This document shows positions 23,108 to 35,323 of a stretch of 64,000 nucleotides of DNA, piece by piece. The notes beneath the pieces were generated by a model, which was not told the DNA's origin, did no database searches, and saw nothing but the letters and a program-made list of their open reading frames with translations. This DNA comes from Hofstenia miamia (lineage: Eukaryota > Xenacoelomorpha > Acoela > Hofsteniidae): assembly GCA_900660155.1 (NCBI GenBank), contig CABFPE010000035.1, positions 421,264-485,263 on the forward strand, read 5' to 3'. Numbering within the stretch: the first letter of the stretch is position 1; every line of letters starts with the position of its first letter. Position numbers and translations under genes: made by a program.

Positions 23108-24376
23108 CATGTAAACAATACTCTACTGAGAAGTGAAAGTGTGTGATTTGAGCATGTCAAATGTACTGTATTGCGTATAATTGGTGCATGCAACATAGAG
23201 GTAATATTTAATATGATAATTTAGATGCATATACGTATTTAACAAACCAATAATACCAATAATAGTCAAATAGCAGCGACATTCTTGCCATGGAAATAAT
23301 AACATTTTACAATTTTGGTAAATAAAAATTCAAAAAATACACGTTTGCTGACACATTAATGATTTAATATTTATACTAATAACTGACTAATTAATTTAAT
23401 AAATAGAAAGTTATTTACAGCCCCATCTATTTATTAACCATAATTCAATAGTCTCCAGCACAAGATAAAACTGTTTACAATTTTGTATCATTGGATAATC
23501 AACTGCCTCATCCTTCTATCATTAAAATTCATGCTTATAATCATTTATTTTAAATGATTTAATATGTTCTTTAAGTTCTTTTCGCTAATTTTAAAAAATA
23601 ACAAATGTCCCACTGCGTGTTTTTAGATTAATAAATTTAGTAATGCAATAATTCTAAATGTAATTATGTTTTGATACATAAAAACTAAATTGTAATGAAT
23701 ATTGCTAAAAAATAAAAATAAAATATCGAATCTCCATGGAAACAAAATGTTTACATTTCCTTCAAATAAACATGAGCTACAAAAACTAATATGTCAATTG
23801 AACATGTGCGAAAAATTGATTGCAGACGTTTACTGATACTTACTACAAACAAATTTAATAATGGAAAAAATTATGCCAAATGTAAACAATTAAAATAATG
23901 ATAGAGGTGAAAACAATTGGATTTTTGTAAAAAATAAGTAACGCTGTTTTATATTAAAGTGACTTCCGAAATCAATTATACATTAGCTTCTGCATGCAAT
24001 TTTAATAGATTAACTATCCTTTGTAAAAATATCAAGTTAGTTGCAGAAATAATTACACAAGCGTAGTCAAGCTATTATTCCATTGTTTTTATAGCTAAGT
24101 TATCAATTCCGTCTCCAGTCAAAGTTGGCATTAGGCCATTAGCCTTAATATGCTAGAAAAACGCTAGTGTTAGTGAAGTGAGCACTTCATATATATTATA
24201 AAATATTCAATATTCTAGATTTAAAAAAATAATCTTATAGTGTATACATGTTGAATTTTCGAAATATGATGATGATTCCGATAAATTTTAAAAAAATTGT
24301 AACCTAGCTGTCCTTAGCATAATCTAGCTAGCGTTTTGCTATATAGCTAGCGCATTTTTCAGTAGGATTTGCCATG

Positions 24377-25159
24377 TACTGCTGTGACAAAGTCCCACGG
24401 GAAGAAATGAAGACAACTTCATATTGTCTACAATTTCACTAAGTTAATGTAATACATTAGTAAGATATTCAAATGATAAATTTTGATGTTTCGTTATCAC
24501 TAGAACACGAATAATATTTGGCAAAAACCTTCAAAATAGTCACTATATAATTTTATTTAATAACTAAATAAACATCCTGATAAATTATATTTACAACATC
24601 ATTAAGCAGTTGTATACAGTTTTTGCAAACTATGTTGCTACTATATAATATATTCTAGGAATTTTAACGATAGTTTTGTATACATGTGGCCAACTATTAA
24701 AGTTGCTGAAAAATGCCGAAACAATTAAAATAGTTAAAAATAGTTTTTACTAAAATGAATTGATTGACCCTAAAAACCAGTTATTCTGGCGTCTCAAGAC
24801 TTACTAGACATTTTTAGCCTTGGTCAAAAAGTCATTTTTCGGGTTCTAGTTATCACTAAGGCAACCAAAATGTAACAAATAAAATCTTTAAATGTAAACT
24901 AATTATTGCAAAAATTAATGTATGTACAAAATACGTAAGCTTTCTTATTCAAAAGTACAGTCCCGCTCATAAGCATTGCAACACTCATCTTCACAATTTA
25001 TTTCTGCAATAATTAACACAATATTTTTGGCACTAGGCTCAAGTGTTTCATTGCGAATTCAAAATTTCATGTAATCTTTTCATCAGAAATTGAATTTTCT
25101 TCCTATTCACCTGTGAAGGGACAGCATAAAAACTGTCTCCATAAATATAGATGCTATGT
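24377..25159. other. No gene seen
   Basis: AT-rich sequence between the large composite transposon and repeat copy B, with nothing I can support. Confidence 0.4.
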
Positions 25160-26262
25160 AAATTATTGCGTTATAATTTATACTTTTATATAGAAACATC
25201 TATTTATGGCCCCATCCTAAAATTAAATGTGCTAAAATTATGCATTGTTAACAAAACAGAATATTGAATAGAGATATTAGACACATATTTTAGTTTAGCA
25301 GGTAAATATAATCGGAAATATTAAATCAAATTGGTCTTAGTTTTAGTTGAAATTGAAAAGTTAGTCCCGGTTTCGTACCGATCCTATCTCATGCTTTTTT
25401 TTTACAGTACCACCACTTGTCTAATGGGTCAGGTATCAGGACCAGTAGTGCAACAATTTCTTCAAGACTCTATTGTGTTGTGAAATCTGGCGCGAGGAAA
25501 AACATTAATACATAGACTATTAACCCTCAGAATACCAAGGGTGATTATTTCATTCACCTCTGCAATAAAAATGTTCACAACTAATATTGTTCGACGATTT
25601 ACGCTGCCATATTGCATGACTTTTCTTGTTTGTCCATGGTCATCATCTTCCTGCATTAGACGTTTTCTGGCATTCCACATGAGTAAAAAAAATTAAAATT
25701 TATTAATCAGAAATTGAATAAGATGAAGTGAACTCCTTCAGGAACAAGGGTGATTACTTCAATCACCTCTACGAATTTAACTATCAAATCTAAGCTTCTC
25801 TTCTTCAATGAACGGAAATTCAATAAACGCTCATTTAGTTTTACCGTTTCTTCTTCATGATTGTGGGTGATTGAAAAAATCGCCATTGATCACCAACTTT
25901 ACTCAAAAGTAATGTATAGCTAATATATTATCTAAAAATCATTATCTTAGTTAAAGGAAGTATAAAACTAGTTACAAATATAATGTATATAGACGTTCTT
26001 AATTACTGTGAGGTTCGTGTTTCGATCAAATTGGGTGATTGAAATAATCACCCTTGGTTTTCAACGTATGTGCAATACCTTGGTCTTCTGAGGGTAAATT
26101 GTACTAAATTACATTTAATTTGCATTGGCAGTTGGTCAATCTTTAGAATTAATTTTTTTCTGTAACATTTAGAAAATAAAATTTGAAATTATTCGTGAAT
26201 AGAAAAAGAGGTGTAGAAATTGGGGTGTCTTATCAATAACTTTTAAACTTGTAATTTTTAGT
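25160..26262 (-). mobile_element. Dispersed repeat family, copy B (internal portion, reversed)
   Basis: The reverse complement matches copy A from about 12600 to 13640. Shared landmarks are the GAGGTGTAGAAATTGGG region, the CCAGATTTCACA block, GTCCTGATACCT and GATGGGGCCA. Both outer parts of the family are missing. It contains its own copy of the nested insert (25524-26094) at exactly the same site as in copy A. Confidence 0.75.
25524..26094. mobile_element. Nested small inverted-repeat element in copy B
   Basis: Here the ends are CCCTCAGAATACCAAGG and CCTTGGTCTTCTGAGGG, 571 bp in total. The flanking bases are TTAA and TTTA as in copy A, and the same subterminal ATCACCCTTGGT words occur. The frame reading DDDHGQTRKVMQYGSVNRR matches the A copy with a few changes. 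Identical site and orientation relative to the host repeat mean the insertion predates the split of A and B. Confidence 0.7.
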
Positions 26263-26550
26263 GCAAGTACTTTAACAATCATTAATTTGTAGAATGCCTT
26301 AATATTTATATTTATGGGGGATATTAAATAAAAACACCTAAAAACAACACCATTCATTCTTTAAAGGAATTATAATCTGAATTTACAATAAAGAATAATC
26401 GTATTTATGTGTATGTATGTTTTTCTTTCTCGTTCTTGAAACTTTATACTAATGCCGTCATGAAATTTTCATTTTGTTCAATGCCTATGATGAAGAGATA
26501 TCATAATTTTAACACAATATTCAGTTTTTACAATGATTTGATTAATTCAG

Positions 26551-26770
26551 TCTACAAATGAGCAAGAAAAGTGGCAAACCATAAAAAATGGAAAAAATGT
26601 ATAAAGTGGAAAAGCTATGGAAATGTCTACAAATGTGCAAAAAAGATGCAAACCATAAAAATAGAAAAAAATGTATAAAATGTAAAAGCCATGGAAAAGT
26701 CTACAAATGTGCAAAAAAGTGACAAACCATATAGAGTGAAAAAATGTATTAAGTCGGCAGTAATGCAAAA
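26551..26770. repeat. Three tandem copies of a ~75-bp unit
   Basis: Each unit starts TCTACAAATG (26551, 26626, 26700), continues with an AAACCATA block and an AAAAAATGTAT block, and ends before the next TCTAC. The first two steps are 75 and 74 bp. The - strand frame across it is simply the repeat translated. Confidence 0.9.
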
Positions 26771-27742
26771 GAGGACCAGCATGTAAAGCATGGATGATTA
26801 TTACACAATATTTGATTTAAAAAATTGTCGAATTTTTACAACTGTAGGACATATTTATGCAGTGTTTTCATACCTCCAACTTTAGTTAGCATTGAGGGAC
26901 TTTTCCACCTGTTAGATGAGGCCTCAAACATTTGCAAGAAATATAAAATATTAAATAAGCAATCTTTGATACAATATGAAAAGAAAATTAAACTTTCTGT
27001 GAACTTCAATAAGAATTTTTCTATTTATTTACGCAAGCTTATCAAATATTTTTCAAAGTTCTTCTAGCCCTGTACAAAGTTTTCGAATGCAAATGTACAC
27101 GTCATTTTTCTATAGTGCTGTGTTAATGTAATGTTACTTTTGTGTATTCTAAAACTTTGGAATCACTAAATTATTTTTATTGATGTATACAAATGCATAA
27201 ATATATTATACAAAACCAGTTTTTTAAAGGATCTGGATATGTTAAGTCTTTGTGTGGAATCATAGTTATTGATGTCACGTAATTCATGCTACTAATTGCA
27301 ATGGAGTGGTTAATGACGAAATCATCTGTGCACGCATTATTTTCTCAAATGAAAAACATTTAAATTCATGGATTTCTGCATTCACATATATACTTCTAAA
27401 ATGACTATTAATTTTCCATTAATAGCCCAAAACTAATGTTTCATCTTCGCTATTTCCATTAATGCATTTTAAGATTATTTTCCATTAAATAAAAAAGAAT
27501 TTTTGAGAAGCCCTGGCTTTAAGTGGTGTGAACTGAATGAATTGCATTTCTATTATACTTCAAAAATTTCTTACTTATATTAAGAATAATTTCAATGAGA
27601 AGAGTGCTATCACTGTATGTATGCGTATTTTTCTTTTTGATGTAAGTGCGCCATGATATGTACACAGAAATTTATTTTTAGAGTAAGTGTGCATTCCCAG
27701 AGTCTAAGGGCCAGGAGTGGCTGGGAGGGCTAGAGTCCCCCC
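26771..27742. other. No gene seen
   Basis: A short + strand frame at 26825-27067 is lysine-rich and unassigned. The rest is AT-rich DNA without structure that I can support. Confidence 0.35.
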
Positions 27743-28156
27743 CTGGTGTTCTGTGGCCAAGGCAATTTTCGTGGCCTTAGCCGACTGTGCAGAATAAATG
27801 TTGACCTTAGCCGGCCGTTTGCCGTAAGTCTCTGGTCGTAATGCTTTAGCCGTAGCAGGCGGTTAGATGTGATTTTTTTCCGCCGCTTTTTCTTCTACTA
27901 AGTGAAATACTATAATTTTCAATGGAACGATTAAGACATGCTCATACTTCGAAAAATTAAAAAAAATGCTTAAAGCAACAAAATTTTAAAACAAAAATAA
28001 AAATAAAAATAATGGAAATAAAATGGTCAATATAATGTTCAGAAGTGAATATTTGCGCGATTTTGGCCATAAAATAAAATATTTGTCCGCAGCCGGCCGT
28101 TGGCGTTGAATGCGGCTATGGCTAACTAAAATTAGGACGTGGCCGCGGAACACTAG
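27743..28156. mobile_element. Small inverted-repeat element (MITE), hAT-like
   Basis: The left end CTGGTGTTCTGTGGCCAAGG is mirrored by a right end whose reverse complement begins CTAGTGTTCCGCGGCCACG. Just inside both ends lie blocks with AGCCGGCCGT. The unit is 414 bp. It interrupts a C-run (six C each side). No coding sequence. TAGTGTTC-GCGGCC ends are seen in hAT-type elements; the assignment is an inference. Confidence 0.6.
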
Positions 28157-28852
28157 CCCCCCTCTCCAATAATATCCCAGGTGGCACTTATTTTTTCTTC
28201 AAATACTTTTAAAATTAAGATATTCAAGCTTTGTATAGGAAGGATCTCATTTCTGCCCCTCCAATAATAATATTGTTCTTTATCTTCTATGCGTGCCTTT
28301 GCTATATTTTAAATCTAACTTAGTGGCATTTGTATCAAATCAAAAATTATATTTGTATGTGACTGCTACATATCATAAAACAAAACGAAACCAAGAATCA
28401 TAGTGTAATTTAAGCAATGCGCAATGGTTCGGGAACTATATTAAAAAATTGAGTGCACTTATAGCAATTATTTCCAAATTTAAACAAAAAATAATAATGC
28501 GCCTAATTTTTAACAACCCCGAAGTTGTTAGTCGTAGAGACCCGAGTAGTCCCATGCACATTACCCAAAATTAGTAAAATATTTTTTATTGGGCCTAATA
28601 ACGTTCTGAAATCTGTGGCTTCTTTGCTTCAATTATGATTTCAGACCATTGTCATTCAGTGACCAACTGAAATATGTTGTTCATAAAGAGCATGTAGAAT
28701 ATTTCTATTTAACATAAAATATGATGACTCAATACACATTGATTGCAATGATGTTATTATTTACAAGTTTTACCGGTAGTACTTGCATTTATTGTCAACT
28801 TTAATTATATAAATTTGCTTAACAATATTTAGTTATCGAAGTTCATTTCCTC
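28157..28852. other. Upstream region of the dipeptidase gene
   Basis: AT-rich with no other gene visible. A TATA-like sequence lies at its 3' end. Confidence 0.4.
28806..28813 (+). promoter_or_regulatory. Possible TATA box of the dipeptidase gene
   Basis: TATATAAA lies 40 bp before the start codon, which would leave a very short leader of about 10-15 nt. Alternatively, the AG at about 28832 could be the acceptor of a 5' UTR intron and the promoter would lie further away. Confidence 0.3.
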
Positions 28853-30271
28853 ATGGCGGTTGATCAGGTCGTAGCTTACTTAGATCAGCATCAAGCTGAG
28901 CATGTCGAAGAATTGGAAAAGTGGGTTGCCATTAAAAGTGTGTCTGCTTGGCCTGATAGCCGTGATTCTGTTGTAAATATGGTGAAACTCGCTGCAAATA
29001 TTCTTCATGATATTGGGTTTAGTCATGAATTACATGATCTTGGTACGCAAATGCTATCCGATGGAACAGAAATATCACTTCCTCCTGTATGCTTAGCGTC
29101 TTATGGTAACGACCCTTCTAAGAAGACTGTATTAATCTATGGGCATCTTGATGTGCAACCTGCTTTATTGTCTGATGGCTGGAACACAGAGCCATTTGAA
29201 TTGACTGTTTTAGATGATAAAATGTATGGAAGAGGTTCCACTGATGATAAAGGCCCTGTTCTTGGGTGGATTAATGTGATCAAAGCCTACAAAGCCCTTA
29301 ATATTGAGCTTCCTGTTAATATTAAGTTCTGTTTGGAAGGCATGGAGGAGAGTGGCTCCGTTGGATTGGATAAACTACTTTACGAACAAAAGGATGCGTT
29401 TTTGAAAGGGGTTAACTATGTAGTCATTTCTGATAACTACTGGGTGGGCACTCAAAAGCCGTGTATTACATATGGTCTTAGAGGGTTAGTGTACTTCGAA
29501 GCTGCTGTAACATGTGCCCAAAAAGATCTTCATTCTGGAGTCTACGCAGGGGCGGTGCATGAGGCTATGACGGACTTGTGCTATTTGCTGTCATCTCTTG
29601 TGGATGTGAACGGTAACATAAAGGTGCCTCATATTAATGACACTGTGGCTGAGTTAACTGAGGCTGAGAGAGATACGTACACGGAAATAAATTTTTCCAC
29701 TGAGGAATTCCGTGAAGAAGTTGGGACTTCAAAGTTGATGCATTCTACGAAAGAAGACGTTCTCATGCATCGCTGGAGGTATCCTTCCTGTTCAATTCAT
29801 GGAATTGAAGGGGCTTTCTATGAACCTGGTCAAAAAACTGTTATCCCTAAGAAAGTTATTGGGAAATTTTCCATTAGAATTGTACCCAACATGAACCCTA
29901 AAGAAGTTGGCGAACTCGTAATAAAATATTTGAATGAATTACATGCTGCGACTGGCAGCCCAAACATTCTGAAGGTTGAAAATGTACATGATGGCGAAAG
30001 TTGGGTGTCCGATTTCACACATGCTCAATTCCAAGCAGGTATTAAAGCAACTAAGAATGTATATGGTGTGGAACCTGATCTGACACGTGAAGGTGGCTCA
30101 ATTCCTGTAACTTTAACTTTGCAAAATGTTACAGGGCAGAATGTTATGCTTTTGCCGATGGGTGCTTCAGACGATGGCGCTCATTCGCAAAACGAAAAGT
30201 TAAATAAAACAAATTATTTCAACGGAATGAAGTTAATGGCGCACTATTTCAATGAAATTGCTGCTGCATAA
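28853..30271 (+). CDS. CNDP2: Cytosolic non-specific dipeptidase (M20 metallopeptidase)
   Basis: This 472-residue protein hydrolyses dipeptides in the cytosol with two bound metal ions. Its length equals the family norm, and there is no signal peptide. The M20 motifs are all present: YGHLDVQP with H98 and catalytic D100; GSTDDKG with the bridging D131; GMEESG with catalytic E165 and ligand E166; ISDN with D194; the dimer-contributed H228 in DLHSGV; and terminal ligand H444 in DDGAHSQNEK. These are each one position before the human numbering. The start MAVDQVVAYLDQHQ aligns with the usual N-terminus. It is a single uninterrupted exon, unlike most animal orthologues, so it is either an intron-poor lineage copy or a retrocopy. 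No decay is seen, and no poly(A) tract follows the gene. Nothing adjacent is functionally linked. Confidence 0.96.
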   Translation: MAVDQVVAYLDQHQAEHVEELEKWVAIKSVSAWPDSRDSVVNMVKLAANILHDIGFSHELHDLGTQMLSDGTEISLPPVCLASYGNDPSKKTVLIYGHLDVQPALLSDGWNTEPFELTVLDDKMYGRGSTDDKGPVLGWINVIKAYKALNIELPVNIKFCLEGMEESGSVGLDKLLYEQKDAFLKGVNYVVISDNYWVGTQKPCITYGLRGLVYFEAAVTCAQKDLHSGVYAGAVHEAMTDLCYLLSSLVDVNGNIKVPHINDTVAELTEAERDTYTEINFSTEEFREEVGTSKLMHSTKEDVLMHRWRYPSCSIHGIEGAFYEPGQKTVIPKKVIGKFSIRIVPNMNPKEVGELVIKYLNELHAATGSPNILKVENVHDGESWVSDFTHAQFQAGIKATKNVYGVEPDLTREGGSIPVTLTLQNVTGQNVMLLPMGASDDGAHSQNEKLNKTNYFNGMKLMAHYFNEIAAA

Positions 30272-30293
30272 AAATGTGTGAATGCTTATTCTA

Positions 30294-30299
30294 AATAAA
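30294..30299 (+). terminator. Polyadenylation signal of the dipeptidase gene
   Basis: AATAAA occurs 23 bp after the stop codon, followed by a T-rich stretch. This spacing is normal for a compact 3' UTR. Confidence 0.6.
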
Positions 30300-33200
30300 T
30301 TAAATTTTTGAGTGTTTTCTTAAATCACTATGTTGGGATTTTACCAAATGGCTTAGATATCAAGCCATTTAATACCCAATGCATCTTGAAATTTTATGAA
30401 AATATTAAAATTTATTTTATTCATAAATTTTTTTTCAAGAGGATCTCATTTTAAAATACTATTAAATAATCTGTTGAAATGTACACTAGATTACCATCTT
30501 AATCAAAGCAATAATTTCTAGTTTAAAATAAAAATCCCTTCAAAATATTGCTTAACAATGCAAATAGAGCAAAAGTCGTCTTTTCGGTTGTTTTGCTATA
30601 CCAATTTTTTCTTTATTTTCAAAAGGCTATGGTTCTCAGCTTCAAAGAATGTACATAATTCCATTTACTTAAACCATTGAAATGAAGCCATGTTCCTCTA
30701 TTTAGATGTACAAATCGTTGTTTGAAATGAATATAAATCTTTACTTATACTAAACTAATATTACTAGAACTATTTGCGTTTCAGTCTTGCAATTTAGCAT
30801 TAATTATTCTTGTGAGTCATTGAAAGTTAACATCCGAAATTTAAAAATTCAAATTTTCCTTAAATAAGACATTAAAGTTCTTAGTACAAAAAGGAATTTT
30901 TTACCCAGGAAAGGCTTTCAAATTTCAGAATTTCAATCGATTACCGTTCAATTTTCATTGATTGAATAAAAAAAGTAAATCTTAATATACGAGTCCCTTT
31001 TGGTTATCTAAGTGAAGTATTGCTGACATCCTGCACAATGCACCCAATGTGGTTACAATTCAGTTTTAAACAAAAATGTGATATCAGTAAACTACATTGA
31101 AATCTTAGTGCGTAGAATTTTTTTATACAACTACTATTTAAAATTGAAAAGTAGACCTTTGTAGCAGATCTTGTGGTTGAAAGTATATTTACTGCATTTT
31201 AAAAAATTATTCCATTTCTGCAATACTGCGTTGTCCGAGACGTTCATTTTTTGTTTAAAAATTATAATCCTCACTATGTTCTCTCCCATGCATTATAAAG
31301 TTAAACCAGGCTCATAAAGTCTTATCATTTACATGTCCTGGTACAATCAATATCAATGATTTTATACAATATATATTTCAATGAATTTTCTTTCAATAAG
31401 CGAAAATATGATTGACTATGAAGGGTGCAAAATATTATTGAAAAATAATTGGCAATAAATATTGAAATAATATATTTCTAAATTTCAAAAATGTCCATAA
31501 TTTGATTATTTACAGTTATTGGTCAAAGGAAATTTCAGCTGGATTTTGCCTATATCAAGCATGTCTGAGCGATAATTCAGCAAGTGACTAACTCAAAAAA
31601 AGTCACTTGTAAATCTTGAATCTCAATTGCTTTGTGTGCTAATAAAGGTTTTTGGGATACTAATCTTTTGGATAAATTGCTAATTGATTTTATCAAGTAA
31701 ATTGTTTATCCTAAGAATTATTGTTTTCGTGTGCACATTAATTGTAATAGCTTACTTTCAGGGTTGGTACTTTTTTTCATTCTTGTAAATTTTAAATTTT
31801 CCAAATTTATCTCAAATCCTTCCAATATTATTTAATGGACACATTTCCCTTAGAAAAAATATTGCAAGTGTCCATTTTGAGAGAAATTTGGAATATGTGA
31901 TTTTATAGAATGAAAAAAAGTGACAATCTTACTTTCAGTTTAGTAAATATTGAATAATTTATTTTGTAGAAAAAATTTTTCAATAACATATTGAGCACCC
32001 TTGTTGTCTAGGCCTACTGCATTTGCAAAGATATACTTATTGACACATAAGTTTAAGCAAATACAAAAAATGCTAGGAAATTCTTATTCAATGGTGAATA
32101 CGTACTGAAAATGAAGCCCTACTGGAAAAATACGTTTTTAAAATGTGTCATTTTAAAGAAAGTTCATAAAAACAGTGGTAAATAAATTTCAGTGGTTATA
32201 TACAGGAAGGTATAAGAGTTAAGCTGGATATCTAATATATGCAAACTTATTAGTGATGCCTATGCCAAGATCCACTAAAAGTTTAGTAGACTTTGCTAAA
32301 CCCAATAATGTTATAAAATAATTTTTCTCATTCAAAGCCTATATTTTGCCTGAAAATTAGCAATCTCCAGAAATTTAATAAGGTTATTAATCAATTTAAG
32401 TTGTTTTCCTTATTTCTGTGTCGATATTACTCAATCTTTTGCAAATGTCATGCATTTATTTATTAAAATCTCCCTTTCTTTTTGTATTTCGACATTAATC
32501 GTTATTTTATTATCTTTTGTGACGTCTTTATCAAAATTCTTGGTAAGAACTTCAATGTACACATTCAGTTCAAAATTTTTTTAAAGAAAAATTTAAACTT
32601 AACTCATGTATTTATGTTTTTTATTTGCATCTGCACAAGCATTGTAAATTGAATTTGATAACTCAATTTTTTAAGAACATCCAAACTATGGCAGGAAATA
32701 CCTCAATATTTTTTCTTAGCACGGTGGAATTTCATAATCCGAATTTCTAAGCTCAGTTTTGCAAATATAGCAGGCCTGTATTGCGAGCACTGCTGCCATT
32801 TGAGAAAATGATACAAAAAATAACTTTCCAAAACATTACAAGAAATTTAAACAGTGCCATGTGACGTCAGCAAATAACTAGTGAAAGTGCGGCGTAGATT
32901 ATGCACTATGCTTAACTGTAAGTGAAAGAGGTTTTTTACAAATTTATATATCTTAAAATTAATAGATTATCTAGCTCATCATCAATTGTTTAAACGCTAT
33001 TGGTTTACTATGCAATGCAAAAAAAAATTTGTTTGTAGCCATAGTTGTTCACGCGTCAAAATTTTGCAAAAAATTTTATCCCATATGTCAATTTATAATG
33101 GGAAAAATGAAGTAGATGCAATTGAATATAATTTCATGAAAATGTCAACACGCAAATGTTCAAATACATCATCAATTCTAATTGGTTAATGCTAATACTA

Positions 33201-35323
33201 TAAAATAATGCAAAGATCATATCTATATCATTTGAATTTCTCACGTCAATTTTGCATTTAATGAATTTAAGAGGTAAGTTAAGTCGGGCGAACAAGGGAA
33301 ATACCTTAAATTATATAATATTGAAGAGGATCAAGACAAACTTTTTCTGGCAATGTGTGTAATAGACGCATTTAAGAAAGAAAACAATATTCATTTCAAG
33401 TATGTTTTATTATCATGTTAGAGGGCTACAACAATTTGTGCTAGAATTTCTTGTAATGATATTTAACCCAAGGAACATACGATCAAATGGGGTTTATCTT
33501 CAATAAATAAATTGCTTCACTTTGTTGAAATGCCTAAATTTTGAATTATTCTCTGAAAACTATCCGATCTTGAAAAATTTAATATATTAAGAAATCAATG
33601 TTTATTCTTTAAATATCTAGCAATATCTTACATTTATCTTTGACAGTGAATGTTGGATTGGTTTCATGTTGCAAGCCTCATTACTACGAAAGCTAAAATT
33701 ACTGACTCATTGGAAATATCTTTCTTTTCTAAAGCATGTATTCACCATAGACCGTTTTGTATTTATAGCAACAAATATGCTAGATTTTGTTAATTATACA
33801 TTATGATTGCTTATTAGCTTATGTTTTGATATGCAGTGACCATTTCGAAACAACAAATGCGATATTTTGTAAAGAGTGTCCGGAGAACAAGAAAATTCGA
33901 AATATAGTGAGTACAATTTTTAAAAGTATGATTTATATTTAAAGTTCATTAATTTTTAAAAGATTGAACAAAATACATATAGTATTTTTATTATTAGGGT
34001 AATTTAAAATTTAAGGGAAAAGACTACAGAAAATTTGAGATACAGGCACATAAGTATTTGAGAAATTGCTAAACTTTAAAAACTCTACTTTAGTTCTTTT
34101 AGTGCTTAATTATGCTTATCTATTTGCCAAGTGTTTTAGGCATTAAATCATCCTATTACTGCGCTACTATAAAAATAGTTTGGTGTTATCATGTGACTAA
34201 TTTTTAACTCGTTCTACCATTTGTAAATTCAAATAACACGAAATTGATTTAAGACTTAAGCGACAGGTATTTGTTAATTGTGTATAACCGATAATGAAAT
34301 TATAACAATATTGTAATAAAACGTTATGCTACTAAGAAATGTGCATCGGTTTCTCATCCTATTAAACTGTTATTTTTAGAAATCAACTCACTTAAGTAAC
34401 AAGGAGGGAAATACCTCTGGCGTGGTGCGTGCTCCCCTCTAGCGCAGCATAAAAATGAAACATTTTTAAGATTATTTACTTAAAAATCCGATCAACTTAT
34501 ATGTCTTCAAACAAATCTAACCCCTAGTCTCCAAGTAAGCTCGAGCAAATTGATCACCCCGCAGGGAAGTCGCCCATGACTTAAAGGTTCGCTCTTTATT
34601 ATTGTTATCAGCCCATACAATATAATTGCTAGATTCGTCCAGGAAGGTTCAAATTTGAGGTCGAAGTGTTTAAATCTGAGTAGAAAAAGACATGAATGTT
34701 AGAGGTAACTAACTTTTTTTCACACTTCAAAATTAAAATTTTGAGTTTGACACTACTAAAAAATATAGATATCAATTTTCGTTTTTAGAACAAATTACAG
34801 AAAAACAATATATTTGCTTCATTGTAAAATATTTCTTATTTGGTCCATTGTACATTGCATTTTACAAAACAGAAAGATTCCAAATTTTACATAATTTGTA
34901 TGAAATAATAAGTAGAGATTTCATCACAAATTTCTATCAAATTTCACATAGATTGATTCCTTTTCAGGTGCTATACATAATATAATTAAAATGCAAAAAT
35001 CTCATTATCCAGATATATAAAATGTTCTAAAATTTGGCAGGAAATCTTTCCTGAAGCTTTCGTTGGGTAAGTTCCCTCATTTCTTTACCTTGACGAAATA
35101 CAATGAATATATTTGACACTAGTAAATAGGAAGCTCAATATATATATATATATATATATATATGTAAGTCGAATTTTCAATTACAGCTATACACATTTTC
35201 TGCTTCTATATTAAAGTATGCATGTCTTCCATTAAGAATAATTATGCTATCTGCTATACTTGTAGTCTTGATATAAAAGACAAGTTGAACTTATTGTAAT
35301 GTTAGCTATCACTTAATTAAAAG
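30300..35323. other. 5-kb AT-rich stretch without a gene
   Basis: I find no frame longer than about 70 codons, no inverted-repeat element with convincing ends and no LINE motif. The 67-codon frame at 32986-33189 is low complexity. A somewhat GC-richer patch lies at 34400-34640, and a (TA)n run lies at about 35138-35163. Confidence 0.4.

Larger units (their letters stand above)
19913..24368. mobile_element. 4.46-kb composite DNA transposon with GCTAGC subterminal repeats
   Basis: The left end (19913) and the inverted right end (to 24368) share ATCCYACTGRAAAATRYGCT. Just inside each end lies a cluster of GCTAGC palindromes: four or more on the left to about 20035, several on the right from about 24305. 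Outside, TTGCGATG (19905-19912) and TTGCCATG (24369-24376) match at 7 of 8 bases and look like an aged 8-bp target duplication. An 8-bp duplication fits hAT or P superfamilies, but the ATCC start is atypical. A fold-back element (21601-23107) is nested inside. Other content includes a 67-codon frame at 20696-20899 and a hydrophobic - strand frame at 21249-21596, neither of them assigned. Confidence 0.65.

Noticed and set aside
26547..26768. Minus-strand frame with repeated phenylalanine-rich peptide
   Set aside because: Simply the translation of the 75-bp tandem repeat.
26831..27067. CRISPR-like or regularly spaced repeat array anywhere in the window
   Set aside because: No short direct repeats with unique regular spacers; the genome is clearly eukaryotic.
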